NCBI GenBank assembly: GCA_032718475.1
Contig: JAUCBJ010007965.1
Coordinates: forward strand, 1-62,457
Source of the DNA: Nemertoderma westbladi
Taxonomy: Eukaryota > Xenacoelomorpha > Nemertodermatida > Nemertodermatidae
Reading direction: 5' to 3'
Length of the DNA: 62,457 nucleotides
Shown here piece by piece: positions 1-9,041 of the stretch. The position numbers and the translations under genes were made by a program. The notes beneath the pieces are model-generated. The model had not been told where the DNA came from, did not search any database, and saw nothing but the letters and a program-made list of their open reading frames with translations. The number at the start of each line of letters is the position of its first letter. The first letter of the stretch is position 1.

Positions 1-281
1 CCTCTGAACGACTTCATATGTTATTTTCAGCATTTATCATGCTGCATGAAGGACTCTGAACAGTTTTATCAGCTCTTTTCAGTATTTCTCATGCTGCATG
101 AAGGCCTTTTAGCAGTTTTAACAGCCCTTTTCAGCATTTATTGTGATGCACGAAGGACTCTGAACAGTTTTATCAGCTCTTTTCAGTATTTCTCCTGCTG
201 CATGAAGGCCTTTTAGCAGTTTCAACAGCCCTTTTCAGCATTTATCATGCTGCACGAAGGCCTCTGAGCAGCTTTGAGAGA
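1..281. repeat. minisatellite, about 50-bp unit
   Basis: A run of diverged units, each carrying an ATGCTGCAYGAAGG core followed by a CTGAACAG- or TTAGCAG-type segment and a TTTTCAGYATTT segment. Units alternate between two versions, so an approximately 101-bp two-unit period is also visible. The array runs off the left window edge. It is related to the array at 964-1935. Confidence 0.8.
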
Positions 282-963
282 TCTTTTATCAGTCGGTGAT
301 ATAGGCGATTTTGGACTTATTCCAATTTTGGAACTTTGTGCGAGGGTAGATTCCGAAATCGGAATACACTCCAAAATTGGACTTTTCTAAATAAAAAAAA
401 TATATTTTAAAGTCCTGCAAGTATAATTCCATCATAAATTCTATCATTTTTCAATAAATATATGTTTTTTTGTGCCAAATTCATTATTCCTACCATGCTT
501 TTGCAGAAATGTATTCATACATTCCAAAATTGGACTTTGTTTGCAGAGATGCTATGGAGGATGACTGCTGTAACACTAGTATAACAAGGTACAGGGGTCC
601 GACCATAAGGCTATATGGGCACGACTAGAGCTGTACCCTGTACAGCTGTACAGCACAGTTTTACGCTAGAAGCACAGCTGCAGCTAGACCCTAGACCAAG
701 CATCAGCTTGGTCTATTGGTGACATTCCTGGGCTTCCAATTAGGAAGCCCAGTTTCGATCCCAAGATGGTCCTTGTGAGTGGTCGATAAATGGGAACCAA
801 GGCAACTTTGGAAAACATAATGGAAGAGGTTTACGGTACTATAGAATATCATCCATGGTGGCTGGGTGGTGAACAGGCATTCCTTGGCTTAATGAGCCTA
901 ATATCATGAATTGGGGTGTTAGCTATGATGGAAAATAAATAGACCTCTTAATCGTTTCAATAT
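282..963. other. non-coding spacer with three inverted repeats
   Basis: No gene seen. The stretch at 638-753 holds a perfect 16-bp palindrome (638-653), a 10-bp inverted repeat with a 4-bp loop (694-703 with 708-717), and another 10-bp inverted repeat with a 5-bp loop (728-737 with 743-752). The last is followed by TTTCGATCCC, which resembles a tRNA B box. No convincing A box or complete tRNA fold is visible, so a SINE is only a possibility. Confidence 0.6.
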
Positions 964-1935
964 ATTGTTTTAGTGTCTCATGTGCTGCGCGAAGGCCTTT
1001 GAACCGTTTCCACAGATTGTTTTAGTATCTCACATACTGCGCGAACGCGAAGGTATCTTAAACGTTTCAACAGTTTGTTACACAATGTTGGAGTACGCCA
1101 CGTGCTGCGCGAAGGTCTCTTAAACGTTTCAACAGCTTATTAGTTGTTACACAATGTTACAGTGCGCCACGTGCTGCGCGAAGGTCTCTCAAACGTTTCA
1201 ACAGCTTGTTACATAATGTTACAGTGCGCCACGTGCTGCGCAAAGGTCTCTCCAACGTTTCAACAGATTGTTACACAATGTTACAGTAAGCCACGTGCTG
1301 CGCGAAGGTCTCTTAAACATTTGAACAGCTTGTTACACAATGTTACAGTGCGCCACGTGCTGCGCGAAGGTCTCTTAAACGTTTCAACAGCTTGTTACAC
1401 ACTGTTACAGTTCGCCACATGCTGCGCAAAGGTCTCAAACGTTTCAACAGATTGTTTCAGTACCCCATGTGCTGGCACGTAGGTCTATTAAATGTTTCAA
1501 CAGCTTGTTAACAATGTTACAGTACGCCACGTGCTGCGCGAAGGACTCTTAAACTTTCCAACAGCTTGTTACAATGTTACAGCAAGCCACGTGCTCCGTG
1601 AAGTTCTCTTAAACGTTTCAACAGTTTGTTACACAATGTTGGAGTACGCCACGTGCTGCGCGAAGGTCTCTTAAACGTTTCAACAGCTTGTTTCAGTATT
1701 TCACATACTTCGCGAAGGTCTCTCAAACGTTTCATCAGATTGTTATACAATGTTACAGTATCGCATGTGCTGCACGAAGGTCTCTTAAACGTTTCAACAG
1801 ATTGTTTCAGTATCCAACATGCTGCACGAAGGTTTCTTAAACGTTTCAATGGATTGTTTCAGTCAGTCAGTATCTCACATACTGCGTGAAGGACATGGAA
1901 GGTATCTTAATCATTTCAACAGATTGTTACAGTTC
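964..1935. repeat. minisatellite, 62-bp unit
   Basis: About 15 copies of a 62-bp unit containing CACGTGCTGCGCGAAGG, then a TTAAACGTTTCAACAG segment and a TTGTTACACAATG segment. The spacing was checked on adjacent units (1161 versus 1223). Copies drift at both ends. The short open frames across it arise from the repeat and are not genes. Confidence 0.9.
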
Positions 1936-2140
1936 TAGTTTTTAAAATCTATTTACGTATGTACGTACATTGACAAAGTGAAACAAAATAGAGTAAATAA
2001 GATAAATTTCATTCAGACAACTGTGGACTTAAAGTGCTAAGTGCTGCTATGTGCTGTTCAATAGAAACAATACGCTACCCATTCTGCCATTTTACTGCAG
2101 TGTACTGTACCTACAGTGTAGTACAGTAGTATAGTGCTGA

Positions 2141-3484
2141 TGGAAAGACAAAATTGGACCTAAAGTCCAAAATTGGGCCGAGAGGAAGAGAGAGCGAGAC
2201 GGAGGGAGACGGAGACGAGCGTCGACACGAGGCGCGGGTGTCGGAACCGATGTCGCCGGCCAGCCACAGGCCGAGGGCGACGAGCGGCCCACCGAAACGG
2301 CGACGGTGGGGCCGACGGTACGACGTCGGACCCGGAGAGACGGAAGAGAGGTCGGCGACGAGGACGTCGGGGTCTCTGAGCGACTTCGACGGGCCTACAA
2401 CGCGACCCGGAAACTACTAAAGGACGCCAAGAAAGAAGGGGCGAAGATAGACGAGGTGAGACTGAGGAAACGACTAGGTGAGTCGGACAGACATTTTAGT
2501 TACCTAATGCGTTTTGGGCAGAGAGAACTAGCCGAGGAGAGAGCAAAAGGGGTTGCCAGCGAACTGTTTGAACTATGGGAATGTGGGAGTATGGGACCTA
2601 GTGTAGCGTCAGTGTACATAGGGCCATACTTGGTCGATGCCCGGGGAGTAAAATTAGTGGGTTGGAGGGGACCTGAAGGGGGCGGATCCGAGGTTAACCC
2701 CGAGGATACGGCCTCGTCGGTCGGAGAAAGTTCCGGGAAGCGGGGGAAAGTTAGTAGGACGGGAAGGCGGAGGGAATCCGTCACAACCGATAAGTCTGCT
2801 ACATCCTCCGCAAAAGAAAGACTGGTGAGAGAGATAGATGCCGCGTACCGTCTCGATCTGATAGTGCAAGGTCAAAGGGAAATAGATAAACGGTTAAAGG
2901 AGGGGAGAATGATGCTAGAGAGGGAAGCGGCATTGATTAGAGAAACCGGAGAGAAGGCCGAAAGGGCCATGAGGAGCCTTAGGGAGAGTGAGGAAATAGA
3001 GAGAAAGGAACAAGAGGAGCGTGTGGCGGAACGCAAGGAGCGTGAGGCGAGAGAGGAAAGGGAACGCAAGGAGCGTGAGGCAAGGGAGGAAAAGGAATGC
3101 AAAGAGCGTGAGGCGGAACGCAAGGAGCATGAGGCGAGAGAGGAAAAGGAACGCAAGGAGCGTGAGGCAAGACGACGGGAGGAAGTTAGGAAAGTGGCAG
3201 AGTTGGCCGAACAGAGCGAACGGGAGTGTAGGGAGAGAATGGCAAAGGAGGAGTGTGAGCGAAAAGAATTAAAGAGACGCCAAAGTGAGCTTGCAGAGCA
3301 TAGGATTAGACGCATGCGCGAGCTGCAACTGGTGCGGGCGGGGGCGTCTGAGAGTGGGACTGGCTCGAGTATTTTAGGGGAGCCAGGGGCCGTGGATACA
3401 TTTATTAACACCCCACTTACAGGGACCGCACGACAGACCCAAAACTGGTGTAACAGTACGGGCGGGGGGGGGGGGGGGGGGTGA
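2141..3484 (+). CDS. element A polyprotein part 1, basic and coiled-coil region
   Basis: The frame is open from 2141 after a TGA. The first usable start is unclear because no ATG sits in frame near the beginning; 2306 is a GTG. The N-terminal part is Arg-rich. It is followed by a globular-looking segment of about 90 residues around SERLRRAYNATRKLLKDAKK, then a Ser-rich linker, then about 150 residues of Glu/Lys/Arg-rich heptad-like sequence with repeated KEREAREE-type units, which predicts a long coiled coil. The frame ends in polyglycine encoded by a G run, directly before TGA. The next section continues in another frame beyond that run. I recognise no family. A role in particle assembly at the gag N-terminus is an inference from position. 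Confidence 0.6.
   Translation, partial: WKDKIGPKVQNWAERKRERDGGRRRRASTRGAGVGTDVAGQPQAEGDERPTETATVGPTVRRRTRRDGREVGDEDVGVSERLRRAYNATRKLLKDAKKEGAKIDEVRLRKRLGESDRHFSYLMRFGQRELAEERAKGVASELFELWECGSMGPSVASVYIGPYLVDARGVKLVGWRGPEGGGSEVNPEDTASSVGESSGKRGKVSRTGRRRESVTTDKSATSSAKERLVREIDAAYRLDLIVQGQREIDKRLKEGRMMLEREAALIRETGEKAERAMRSLRESEEIERKEQEERVAERKEREAREERERKEREAREEKECKEREAERKEHEAREEKERKEREARRREEVRKVAELAEQSERECRERMAKEECERKELKRRQSELAEHRIRRMRELQLVRAGASESGTGSSILGEPGAVDTFINTPLTGTARQTQNWCNSTGGGGGGG
3464..3481 (+). repeat. poly-G run 1 (18 G), frame-change point
   Basis: An uninterrupted run of 18 G. The frame upstream ends in a TGA immediately after it. The frame used by the next section is open through the run as polyglycine. 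Confidence 0.9.
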
Positions 3485-4220
3485 TAATGGTACAGTAGAC
3501 GTGGTTAATATTAATAGTACCGTATGGGATAATTCTAATCAAACCTTTATTGCAGGAAATACTTTGCCTAGTGGTAGTAATTTAAATTTAAATCAGAACA
3601 ATCCTAATATTAATGTAGAAAATTATTCTAATATTAATGTAGTTACACAAAATAATCCAAATAATCAAAATAATAACCCAAACTCGAACCTACAAAATAA
3701 TTTAAGTAACGCAATTACACAAAATAATCCAAATAATTTAAATAATGTTCCAAGCCCGAATTTACAAAATAATACGAGTGATTTTGTTTCAAACGAACAG
3801 ATTGATTCCGTTTCCAATATGAGTGCTATTAACGTAAACACGTCGGGCGTGTATAGTCAGGCAGATGAGGGCCTGGTAGGCCACGTAGTTGGTAGGCAGG
3901 GAGCAGAGGGCCTGGTAGGCCACATAGTTGGTAGGCAGGGAGCAGAGGGCCTGGTAGGCCACGTAGTTGGTAGGCAGGGAGCAGAGGGCCTGGTAGGCCA
4001 CATAGTTGGTAGGCAGGGAGTGGCTGGGTTAGGTAGACCCGGCGAGGGCCTGGTAAGCCACGCAATAGCAGGGGGAGAGGCGGGGGTGAATAGACCCGAC
4101 CGCGGTAGGGCTGATGTGTCGACTGGAGAGGGATATAGTAGCGGGGTGAGGGGTAGCGAAGTTAGATGTGGCGAGTGGGGGGGGGGGGGGGGCTACAAGG
4201 GCCCCACAACAGAGAGTTAG
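3483..4220 (+). CDS. element A polyprotein part 2, Asn-rich and 13-residue repeat region
   Basis: Continues from the first G run in frame with Asp-Asn-Gly-Thr. The first 110 residues are very Asn-rich and low in complexity. Next come four copies of a 13-residue unit (EGLVGHVVGRQGA, with V and I alternating at one position), then a Gly-rich tail that reaches the second G run at 4177-4192. Beyond that run this frame ends quickly, while the frame of the next section stays open. It has no ATG of its own near the start. It is read as a middle segment of one gag-like polyprotein split by G-run length changes. Function is unknown. Confidence 0.55.
   Translation, partial: DNGTVDVVNINSTVWDNSNQTFIAGNTLPSGSNLNLNQNNPNINVENYSNINVVTQNNPNNQNNNPNSNLQNNLSNAITQNNPNNLNNVPSPNLQNNTSDFVSNEQIDSVSNMSAINVNTSGVYSQADEGLVGHVVGRQGAEGLVGHIVGRQGAEGLVGHVVGRQGAEGLVGHIVGRQGVAGLGRPGEGLVSHAIAGGEAGVNRPDRGRADVSTGEGYSSGVRGSEVRCGEWGGGGGYKGPTTES
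3864..4020 (+). repeat. 39-bp in-frame tandem repeat, four copies
   Basis: Four near-identical 39-bp units encode the 13-residue repeat. The unit length is a multiple of three, so copy number can change without breaking the frame. Confidence 0.85.
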
Positions 4221-5122
4221 CGGCGAGAGGGGGGGGGGCAGAGAGTGTCCCACAGCCGTCAGCGGATAATGCGCGGGCCAAAATAGGTAAACCGCAACAC
4301 CCGGCGACGGAAAGCAATAGGGGGATTGCGAGTATCCCCAGCGGCGTGCGACCGAGTAGAGAGAGACAGGTTGACGTCGTAAGAGGGCGGACGAAGCGTC
4401 GAGCCCGATCAGAAGAGGGAAGAAGAACAGTGGGGTTTAACCGGGAGGTCGACGAGAGATCTCACGAGCGGGAATACTCCACTGAAAGGAGAAGAAGAGA
4501 AGACAGTAGTAGAGGTATCGCCGCGAACGATAGAAGAGCGAGGACGGATAGCGAGCCGTCGGTAGTCGAGATGAGAACAGAGAGTCAGTGGGGTCGGACT
4601 CCGGGAGATTGCCGTCGCCCCGGAGAGATGCGACCCGGCGAGGCGCACTACGCGCCGATGGAGGGGTACGCGATGTACCGGTACGAAGACGGGAACAGCA
4701 GAGGGGGGGGTCGAAGGGAAACTTTCCGACGGAATACACCTACCGATCGAGAATACGGTAGCCACGGGGAGGACTATTCGAGAAGAATAAACTTCGATCC
4801 CGAGCGACACATGCAGACTGTAGGACATACTGTAGGCCTTACTGCACATACCATAGGCCATACTGAGAGAGGCAACGTAGGCGATAGGATAGCGCGGACA
4901 ACGGGATTAAACTCGGAAGTCGCGGCATACATACCGGCGGGTAGGCCAGAAGCTGATAGGCCTATACCGGTACCAGTACAGCAGTATGACTACAGCATGC
5001 AAGGTCATAACATATACCCAGGGGAGGGGGGAATTATTGCAGATAGGTGTATGGGCCCCAACATATTAACATCAACCCCAGTACCAAACATACCGGTGGG
5101 GGGGGGGGGGGGGACAGGGTGA
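4166..5122 (+). CDS. element A polyprotein part 3, Arg-rich region
   Basis: Open through the second G run as polyglycine, then about 300 residues rich in Arg, Glu and Gly (segments such as RGRTKRRARSEEGRRT), with a short region of VGHTVGLTAHTIGHT-like repeats. It ends in polyglycine at the third G run (5098-5113), followed by TGA. A further shorter G run at about 4228 stays in frame. The composition suggests a disordered nucleic-acid-binding segment, which is an inference from composition only. The ATG at 4166 lies upstream of the G run and is probably not a true start. Confidence 0.55.
   Translation: MWRVGGGGGLQGPHNRELAARGGGAESVPQPSADNARAKIGKPQHPATESNRGIASIPSGVRPSRERQVDVVRGRTKRRARSEEGRRTVGFNREVDERSHEREYSTERRRREDSSRGIAANDRRARTDSEPSVVEMRTESQWGRTPGDCRRPGEMRPGEAHYAPMEGYAMYRYEDGNSRGGGRRETFRRNTPTDREYGSHGEDYSRRINFDPERHMQTVGHTVGLTAHTIGHTERGNVGDRIARTTGLNSEVAAYIPAGRPEADRPIPVPVQQYDYSMQGHNIYPGEGGIIADRCMGPNILTSTPVPNIPVGGGGGTG
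4177..4192 (+). repeat. poly-G run 2 (16 G), frame-change point
   Basis: A run of 16 G coding polyglycine in both flanking frames. Part 2 enters it in one frame and part 3 leaves it in another. Confidence 0.9.
5098..5113 (+). repeat. poly-G run 3 (16 G), frame-change point
   Basis: A run of 16 G. Part 3 stops just after it with TGA, while the gag-pol frame is open across it (polyglycine, then QGDIPPSQYQQYTPM leading into the gag-pol start). Confidence 0.9.
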
Positions 5123-8100
5123 CATTCCCCCATCACAATATCAACAATATACCCCGATGGGAGCAAGAACAACGAGACCCTTGGATGAAAATAGGTCGTG
5201 TGACACAGAGATATGGAGGGGGCCGCTACCCCCGATGACATACCCAAGTCAAAGAAAATCGAGAAATAGGACGGACGAACCGCACCAGACAGGAGAAACT
5301 ATACAGCACCCATCGAATCCATTGGAAGCGCAGGCGATGGGGATGGCCACGTTGATCGATGCGTTGAAAACGAGGATCGAGTTACCACCCGTGGAACCAT
5401 TCAAATTCGATGGGAGTAGACCGGAAGAATATCTACAGTTTCGGCGCATGTATAGTAACGAAATACTAACAAAAAACTTGACGCAGGCGGAGTGCCTAAA
5501 GTATCTGCAAGTATACACGGGAGGCCCAGCATACGATATCGTGAGGCAATATCAAGGAATAGAGGGCGGCTTCACGACAGCATGGCGGGCACTGGATAGG
5601 GAATACGGGCACCCGGCCAAGATCATCAGACAGACACTGAGGGGCATAACATCGGGTGGCCTACAGGATAATCCCGTTAGCATTAAGACGTTCGCTAACA
5701 AAGTCGAAAAGGCGCTAATCGTGCTGAAGACGCTAGACGCGCCATACGAGCTCAACGCGTCCAACAACATCACCACGATAGCGCAGGCACTACCGAACTG
5801 GCTGCGCAACAAGTGGAGGAAGATCGCTTTCTCCACCCGAGACAAGAAGGGTGCGGAACCGGGTTTAGAAGAGATGTCAAACTTCTTAAACTACGAGGCT
5901 GAACTAATAACTGACCCAGTCTATAGCGAAGATAGCCTGGGAAAGGGACCGAAGACGGATTACCATAGACCGAAGCCAGAGCACAATACATCAAACGCAT
6001 TACCGAGGCTCAGGCAATCATTGCCATATGCAGCAACGCAGGGGACTGCAAGTCCACAGCTAGCCGAAGATAAGACAACACCATGGAACGGACAGGGGAA
6101 CAATAACAACACGAATAAATATACCCCCAGTACGTCCAGTAGGCCGAATCCAAACAATAAGAATAGTAGGGACTTTGGTACGAACGCAACTGCGATACGC
6201 AATGCGCTGTATAAGGAGGGCTACGACCCAAAGAGCAAATGCCAGCTACACGCAAATGCGCTTCATCAAACCATGAACTGCAGGTACTGGCAGGCGCTAC
6301 CTAGGCAAGATCAGATAGATTATGCGTTGAGCAACAAAATCTGCTCGCGATGTGTAATGAGTGGACATAGAGCAAGGGAGTGCAAGGAGAAGCCGGTCAA
6401 GTTTGGCCAAAGGAGAGGCCAAACGATGGCAATGAGCACGGTAGGGGCGAAGAAGAGAGGAACGGTGTTGCTAGGAGTAGTACCCGTGCTAGTGATTGGG
6501 GAAGGCAATCAATCGGTAACAACACTAATGCTGGTCGATAGTGGAGCTGCCTTCACATTAGTCGAGGAATGGGTGGCCGAAGAGATAGGATTGAGAATGA
6601 GGCCAAGCAGAATGGCGGTAACAACCATCTCTAGCAAAGATGAGATCCTGGAGATGAGAACAGGACGGTGCGCAATCGCAGCAGTGGCACCGGGATGCGA
6701 CTATGGGGCAACCATCAACCCCATCCAAGTGATAGAGTCAATTAATATCAATGCCAGGCGGCCAACCAACATCGAGGTCGAGCAATACAAATTCCTGGAC
6801 GACATTGACTTCTCAATCCCAGATGTGGACGTTAGGAAGGTATCCATCATAGTAGGAATGGACTGCCCAACGGCCCACGAAAGAATGCAAACGGTCTTCG
6901 GCGAAGACAAGCAGTGTGACCCGGGGGCGATATTAACACCATTCGGGTGGACGCTGAGTGGTCCAATCAAGAGCAAGATACCATTTAGGATGTCGGAGAC
7001 ATCGGGATGCATGTTCGTGGGAACAATGCAGGAAATGGGTGATGAGGGAGCAGAGGAGCAGCTTAAAAGACTGCTCAGACAAGACTTCGAGGGACTGAAA
7101 GAGACCGGGGTCGGGACCTCGGTAGAAGACAAGCAGGCTTTACAAAGCGTGGAGGAATCGATGACATGCGAAGAGGGGCGGTATACTATAGGAATGGTAT
7201 GGAAACTACCGAAGACACCGCTGCCCGATAATAGAGGGATGGTACTCACGAGACTCCGCAAGCTGAAACAAACACTAAAACGGAGCCCCGAGAAGAATGA
7301 GTACATCCATAGAATGATTAAGAAGTACGTCGAGAAAGGATGGGCCGTGGAGTTACCGGTCGACGAACCGAACACGGACAGGACATATTACCTGCCACTC
7401 CACGTGGCTTTAGACCCAAAGAAAGGTAAACTACGAATGGTAGTCGACGCATCGGCAAAGACCGACGGAAAATGCTTAAACGACTACCTGTTAGAAGGCC
7501 CGAACATATACAATTCGGGCATAGAGGTGCTACTTAGATTTAGAAACGGGAAACACGCCTTCACGTGTGACATGGAAGGCATGTTCAACCAAGTCCGTGT
7601 AACGGAAGAAGATAGCGACAGTCAACACTTCTTATGGTATAACGGCGAGGAAGAACCGTCGATAATACCGACATATAAGATGGTAGTACAAAACATGGGG
7701 GCCAAGTCGTCTTCATTCACGACGACTATGGCAGTGAGAGACACAGTGAAGGGGAAGGAAGATAGATACAGCAGTAGGGCCGTCGATATGATTCAACGCG
7801 GCTTCTACGTAGACGACGGAATGGAGTCTGGAAATACGGTTAAGGAGATACTGGACACAGGGCGTGAGGTTCGCGACATCCTGAAAGGATCCGGCTTTAA
7901 GCTGACCAAATTCCAATCCAATTCGGAAGAATTTATCAAGGCAATAGAAGACAAGAGGCCAGAATCGACCATGGATAATCCCACAACAGCCAAAGGGCAG
8001 GACATGGCGAATAAGAGAACAGAATCTCAACAAAAGGCATTGGGAATCATGTGGGATAGAGAGACAGACGAACTGAAGTATCAGCTGAGCCAGGAGGGCG

Positions 8101-9041
8101 CAGACATCCACACGAAGAGGGGCTATGTATCGTATATAGCAAGGATATACGATCCCCTAGGCCTAGCATCCCCATTATTAGTCACGGGGAAACAGATACT
8201 CAAGAGAGTATACAAGTTGAAGGATGAGTGGGATGTAGAGGTACCAGAGGAAATCAAGAAACAGTGGAGCAAGTGGACAGGAGACTTGGAGAAGATGGGA
8301 ACATACATCATGCCACGAGTGTATTTCCCGGATGGGAACATGACGAATCTGGACCTACACATGTTCTCCGACGCGTCGTTGGAGGCGTACGGAGCGGCAC
8401 TCTATTTAGTACAACGAGAGGGGGCTCATAAGCCCAGACTAGCCTTTAGCAAAGCAAAGTCAACGCCGCCAGATTCAGCATCAGTTCCCAAGTTAGAATT
8501 GACAGCTGCGAGACTAGGAGTTAGAGCCACAGCCTATCTAGTGGATACCATTCCCAACATAGTGGAGACACACTACTGGACGGACTCCATGGTAGTGCTT
8601 GGTTGGCTACATAACGAAAGGACGAGATACCCGATATTCGTCGCAAATAGAGTGGACGAAATAAGGGTGACCACAGAACTGGAAAGGTGGCACTACTGCC
8701 CAACAGACGAGAACCCAGCGGACTTGCTGTCGAGGGGCGTGGAACGCCACACTTTCTTGAAGAAGGAAGTATTGTGGCAACATGGGCCACAATTTCTGAG
8801 CAATAAGGAGGCCTGGCCGCCGATGAGAAAGGTGGAGCCGGGCTCGGAAGTAGTGTCAGAGGGAGAAGAGGGAGATTCAGAGGGAGAAGAGATATACTCC
8901 CAGATGGTGAGGGAGATTAGGGACGTGCAACCGAGACGAGAACTGTGCGATAAATTTAGCTTGGTTCGCAGCTATCCTATCCACATCAATTGCGTCCAAC
9001 ACACGCTGGGCTCCTTCACTATTAGGGCTAAGTCCATCTAA
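5121..9041 (+). CDS. element A gag-pol polyprotein, lacking integrase
   Basis: The first ATG is at 5157, but the frame continues upstream through the G run, so this is probably the C-terminal part of a longer polyprotein. Numbering from 5157: DUF1759-like gag domain at about 75-225; zinc knuckle CSRCVMSGHRARECKE near 395; aspartic protease with LMLVDSGAAFTLVEEW near 458; Pao-type RT with YVDD at 884-887; RNase H with FSDASLEAYGAAL near 1068, KLELTAARL, YWTDSMVVLGWLH near 1140 and ENPADLLSRG near 1185. These give reverse transcription and RNA-strand removal in a cytoplasmic particle. The genuine element sequence ends at about residue 1265. The last 30 residues are antisense read of a different element. 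Integrase is absent, so the copy cannot integrate on its own. Confidence 0.85.
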   Translation, partial: DIPPSQYQQYTPMGARTTRPLDENRSCDTEIWRGPLPPMTYPSQRKSRNRTDEPHQTGETIQHPSNPLEAQAMGMATLIDALKTRIELPPVEPFKFDGSRPEEYLQFRRMYSNEILTKNLTQAECLKYLQVYTGGPAYDIVRQYQGIEGGFTTAWRALDREYGHPAKIIRQTLRGITSGGLQDNPVSIKTFANKVEKALIVLKTLDAPYELNASNNITTIAQALPNWLRNKWRKIAFSTRDKKGAEPGLEEMSNFLNYEAELITDPVYSEDSLGKGPKTDYHRPKPEHNTSNALPRLRQSLPYAATQGTASPQLAEDKTTPWNGQGNNNNTNKYTPSTSSRPNPNNKNSRDFGTNATAIRNALYKEGYDPKSKCQLHANALHQTMNCRYWQALPRQDQIDYALSNKICSRCVMSGHRARECKEKPVKFGQRRGQTMAMSTVGAKKRGTVLLGVVPVLVIGEGNQSVTTLMLVDSGAAFTLVEEWVAEEIGLRMRPSRMAVTTISSKDEILEMRTGRCAIAAVAPGCDYGATINPIQVIESININARRPTNIEVEQYKFLDDIDFSIPDVDVRKVSIIVGMDCPTAHERMQTVFGEDKQCDPGAILTPFGWTLSGPIKSKIPFRMSETSGCMFVGTMQEMGDEGAEEQLKRLLRQDFEGLKETGVGTSVEDKQALQSVEESMTCEEGRYTIGMVWKLPKTPLPDNRGMVLTRLRKLKQTLKRSPEKNEYIHRMIKKYVEKGWAVELPVDEPNTDRTYYLPLHVALDPKKGKLRMVVDASAKTDGKCLNDYLLEGPNIYNSGIEVLLRFRNGKHAFTCDMEGMFNQVRVTEEDSDSQHFLWYNGEEEPSIIPTYKMVVQNMGAKSSSFTTTMAVRDTVKGKEDRYSSRAVDMIQRGFYVDDGMESGNTVKEILDTGREVRDILKGSGFKLTKFQSNSEEFIKAIEDKRPESTMDNPTTAKGQDMANKRTESQQKALGIMWDRETDELKYQLSQEGADIHTKRGYVSYIARIYDPLGLASPLLVTGKQILKRVYKLKDEWDVEVPEEIKKQWSKWTGDLEKMGTYIMPRVYFPDGNMTNLDLHMFSDASLEAYGAALYLVQREGAHKPRLAFSKAKSTPPDSASVPKLELTAARLGVRATAYLVDTIPNIVETHYWTDSMVVLGWLHNERTRYPIFVANRVDEIRVTTELERWHYCPTDENPADLLSRGVERHTFLKKEVLWQHGPQFLSNKEAWPPMRKVEPGSEVVSEGEEGDSEGEEIYSQMVREIRDVQPRRELCDKFSLVRSYPIHINCVQHTLGSFTIRAKSI
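8952..8960. other. junction of elements A and B' with short shared sequence
   Basis: AAATTTAGC at the junction fits both elements: the DKFS codons of element A on the plus strand, and the AKF codons of the B family on the minus strand (the same bases occur in copy B near 54850). Both elements are truncated exactly here. Confidence 0.65.

Larger units (their letters stand above)
2141..8951 (+). mobile_element. BEL/Pao LTR retrotransposon A, 3'-truncated
   Basis: Internal coding region of a BEL/Pao element, visibly GC-richer than the flanking DNA. The order is a basic and coiled-coil region, an Asn-rich region, an Arg-rich region, a DUF1759-like gag domain, CCHC knuckles, an aspartic protease, RT with YVDD and RNase H. 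The sequence stops matching a BEL polyprotein at about 8951, before any integrase, where it meets an oppositely oriented second element. No 5' LTR was recognised to the left, where a minisatellite is found. The coding frame is otherwise long and free of stops, so this insertion looks fairly young. It belongs to a different family from the elements at 8952-13435 and 43144-62457. Confidence 0.85.

Noticed and set aside
743-765. tRNA gene
   Set aside because: Only a B-box-like sequence is present; no A box at the right distance and no cloverleaf.
2872-3411. Minus-strand frames under element A part 1
   Set aside because: Shadow of the Glu/Lys/Arg-rich coiled-coil coding strand.
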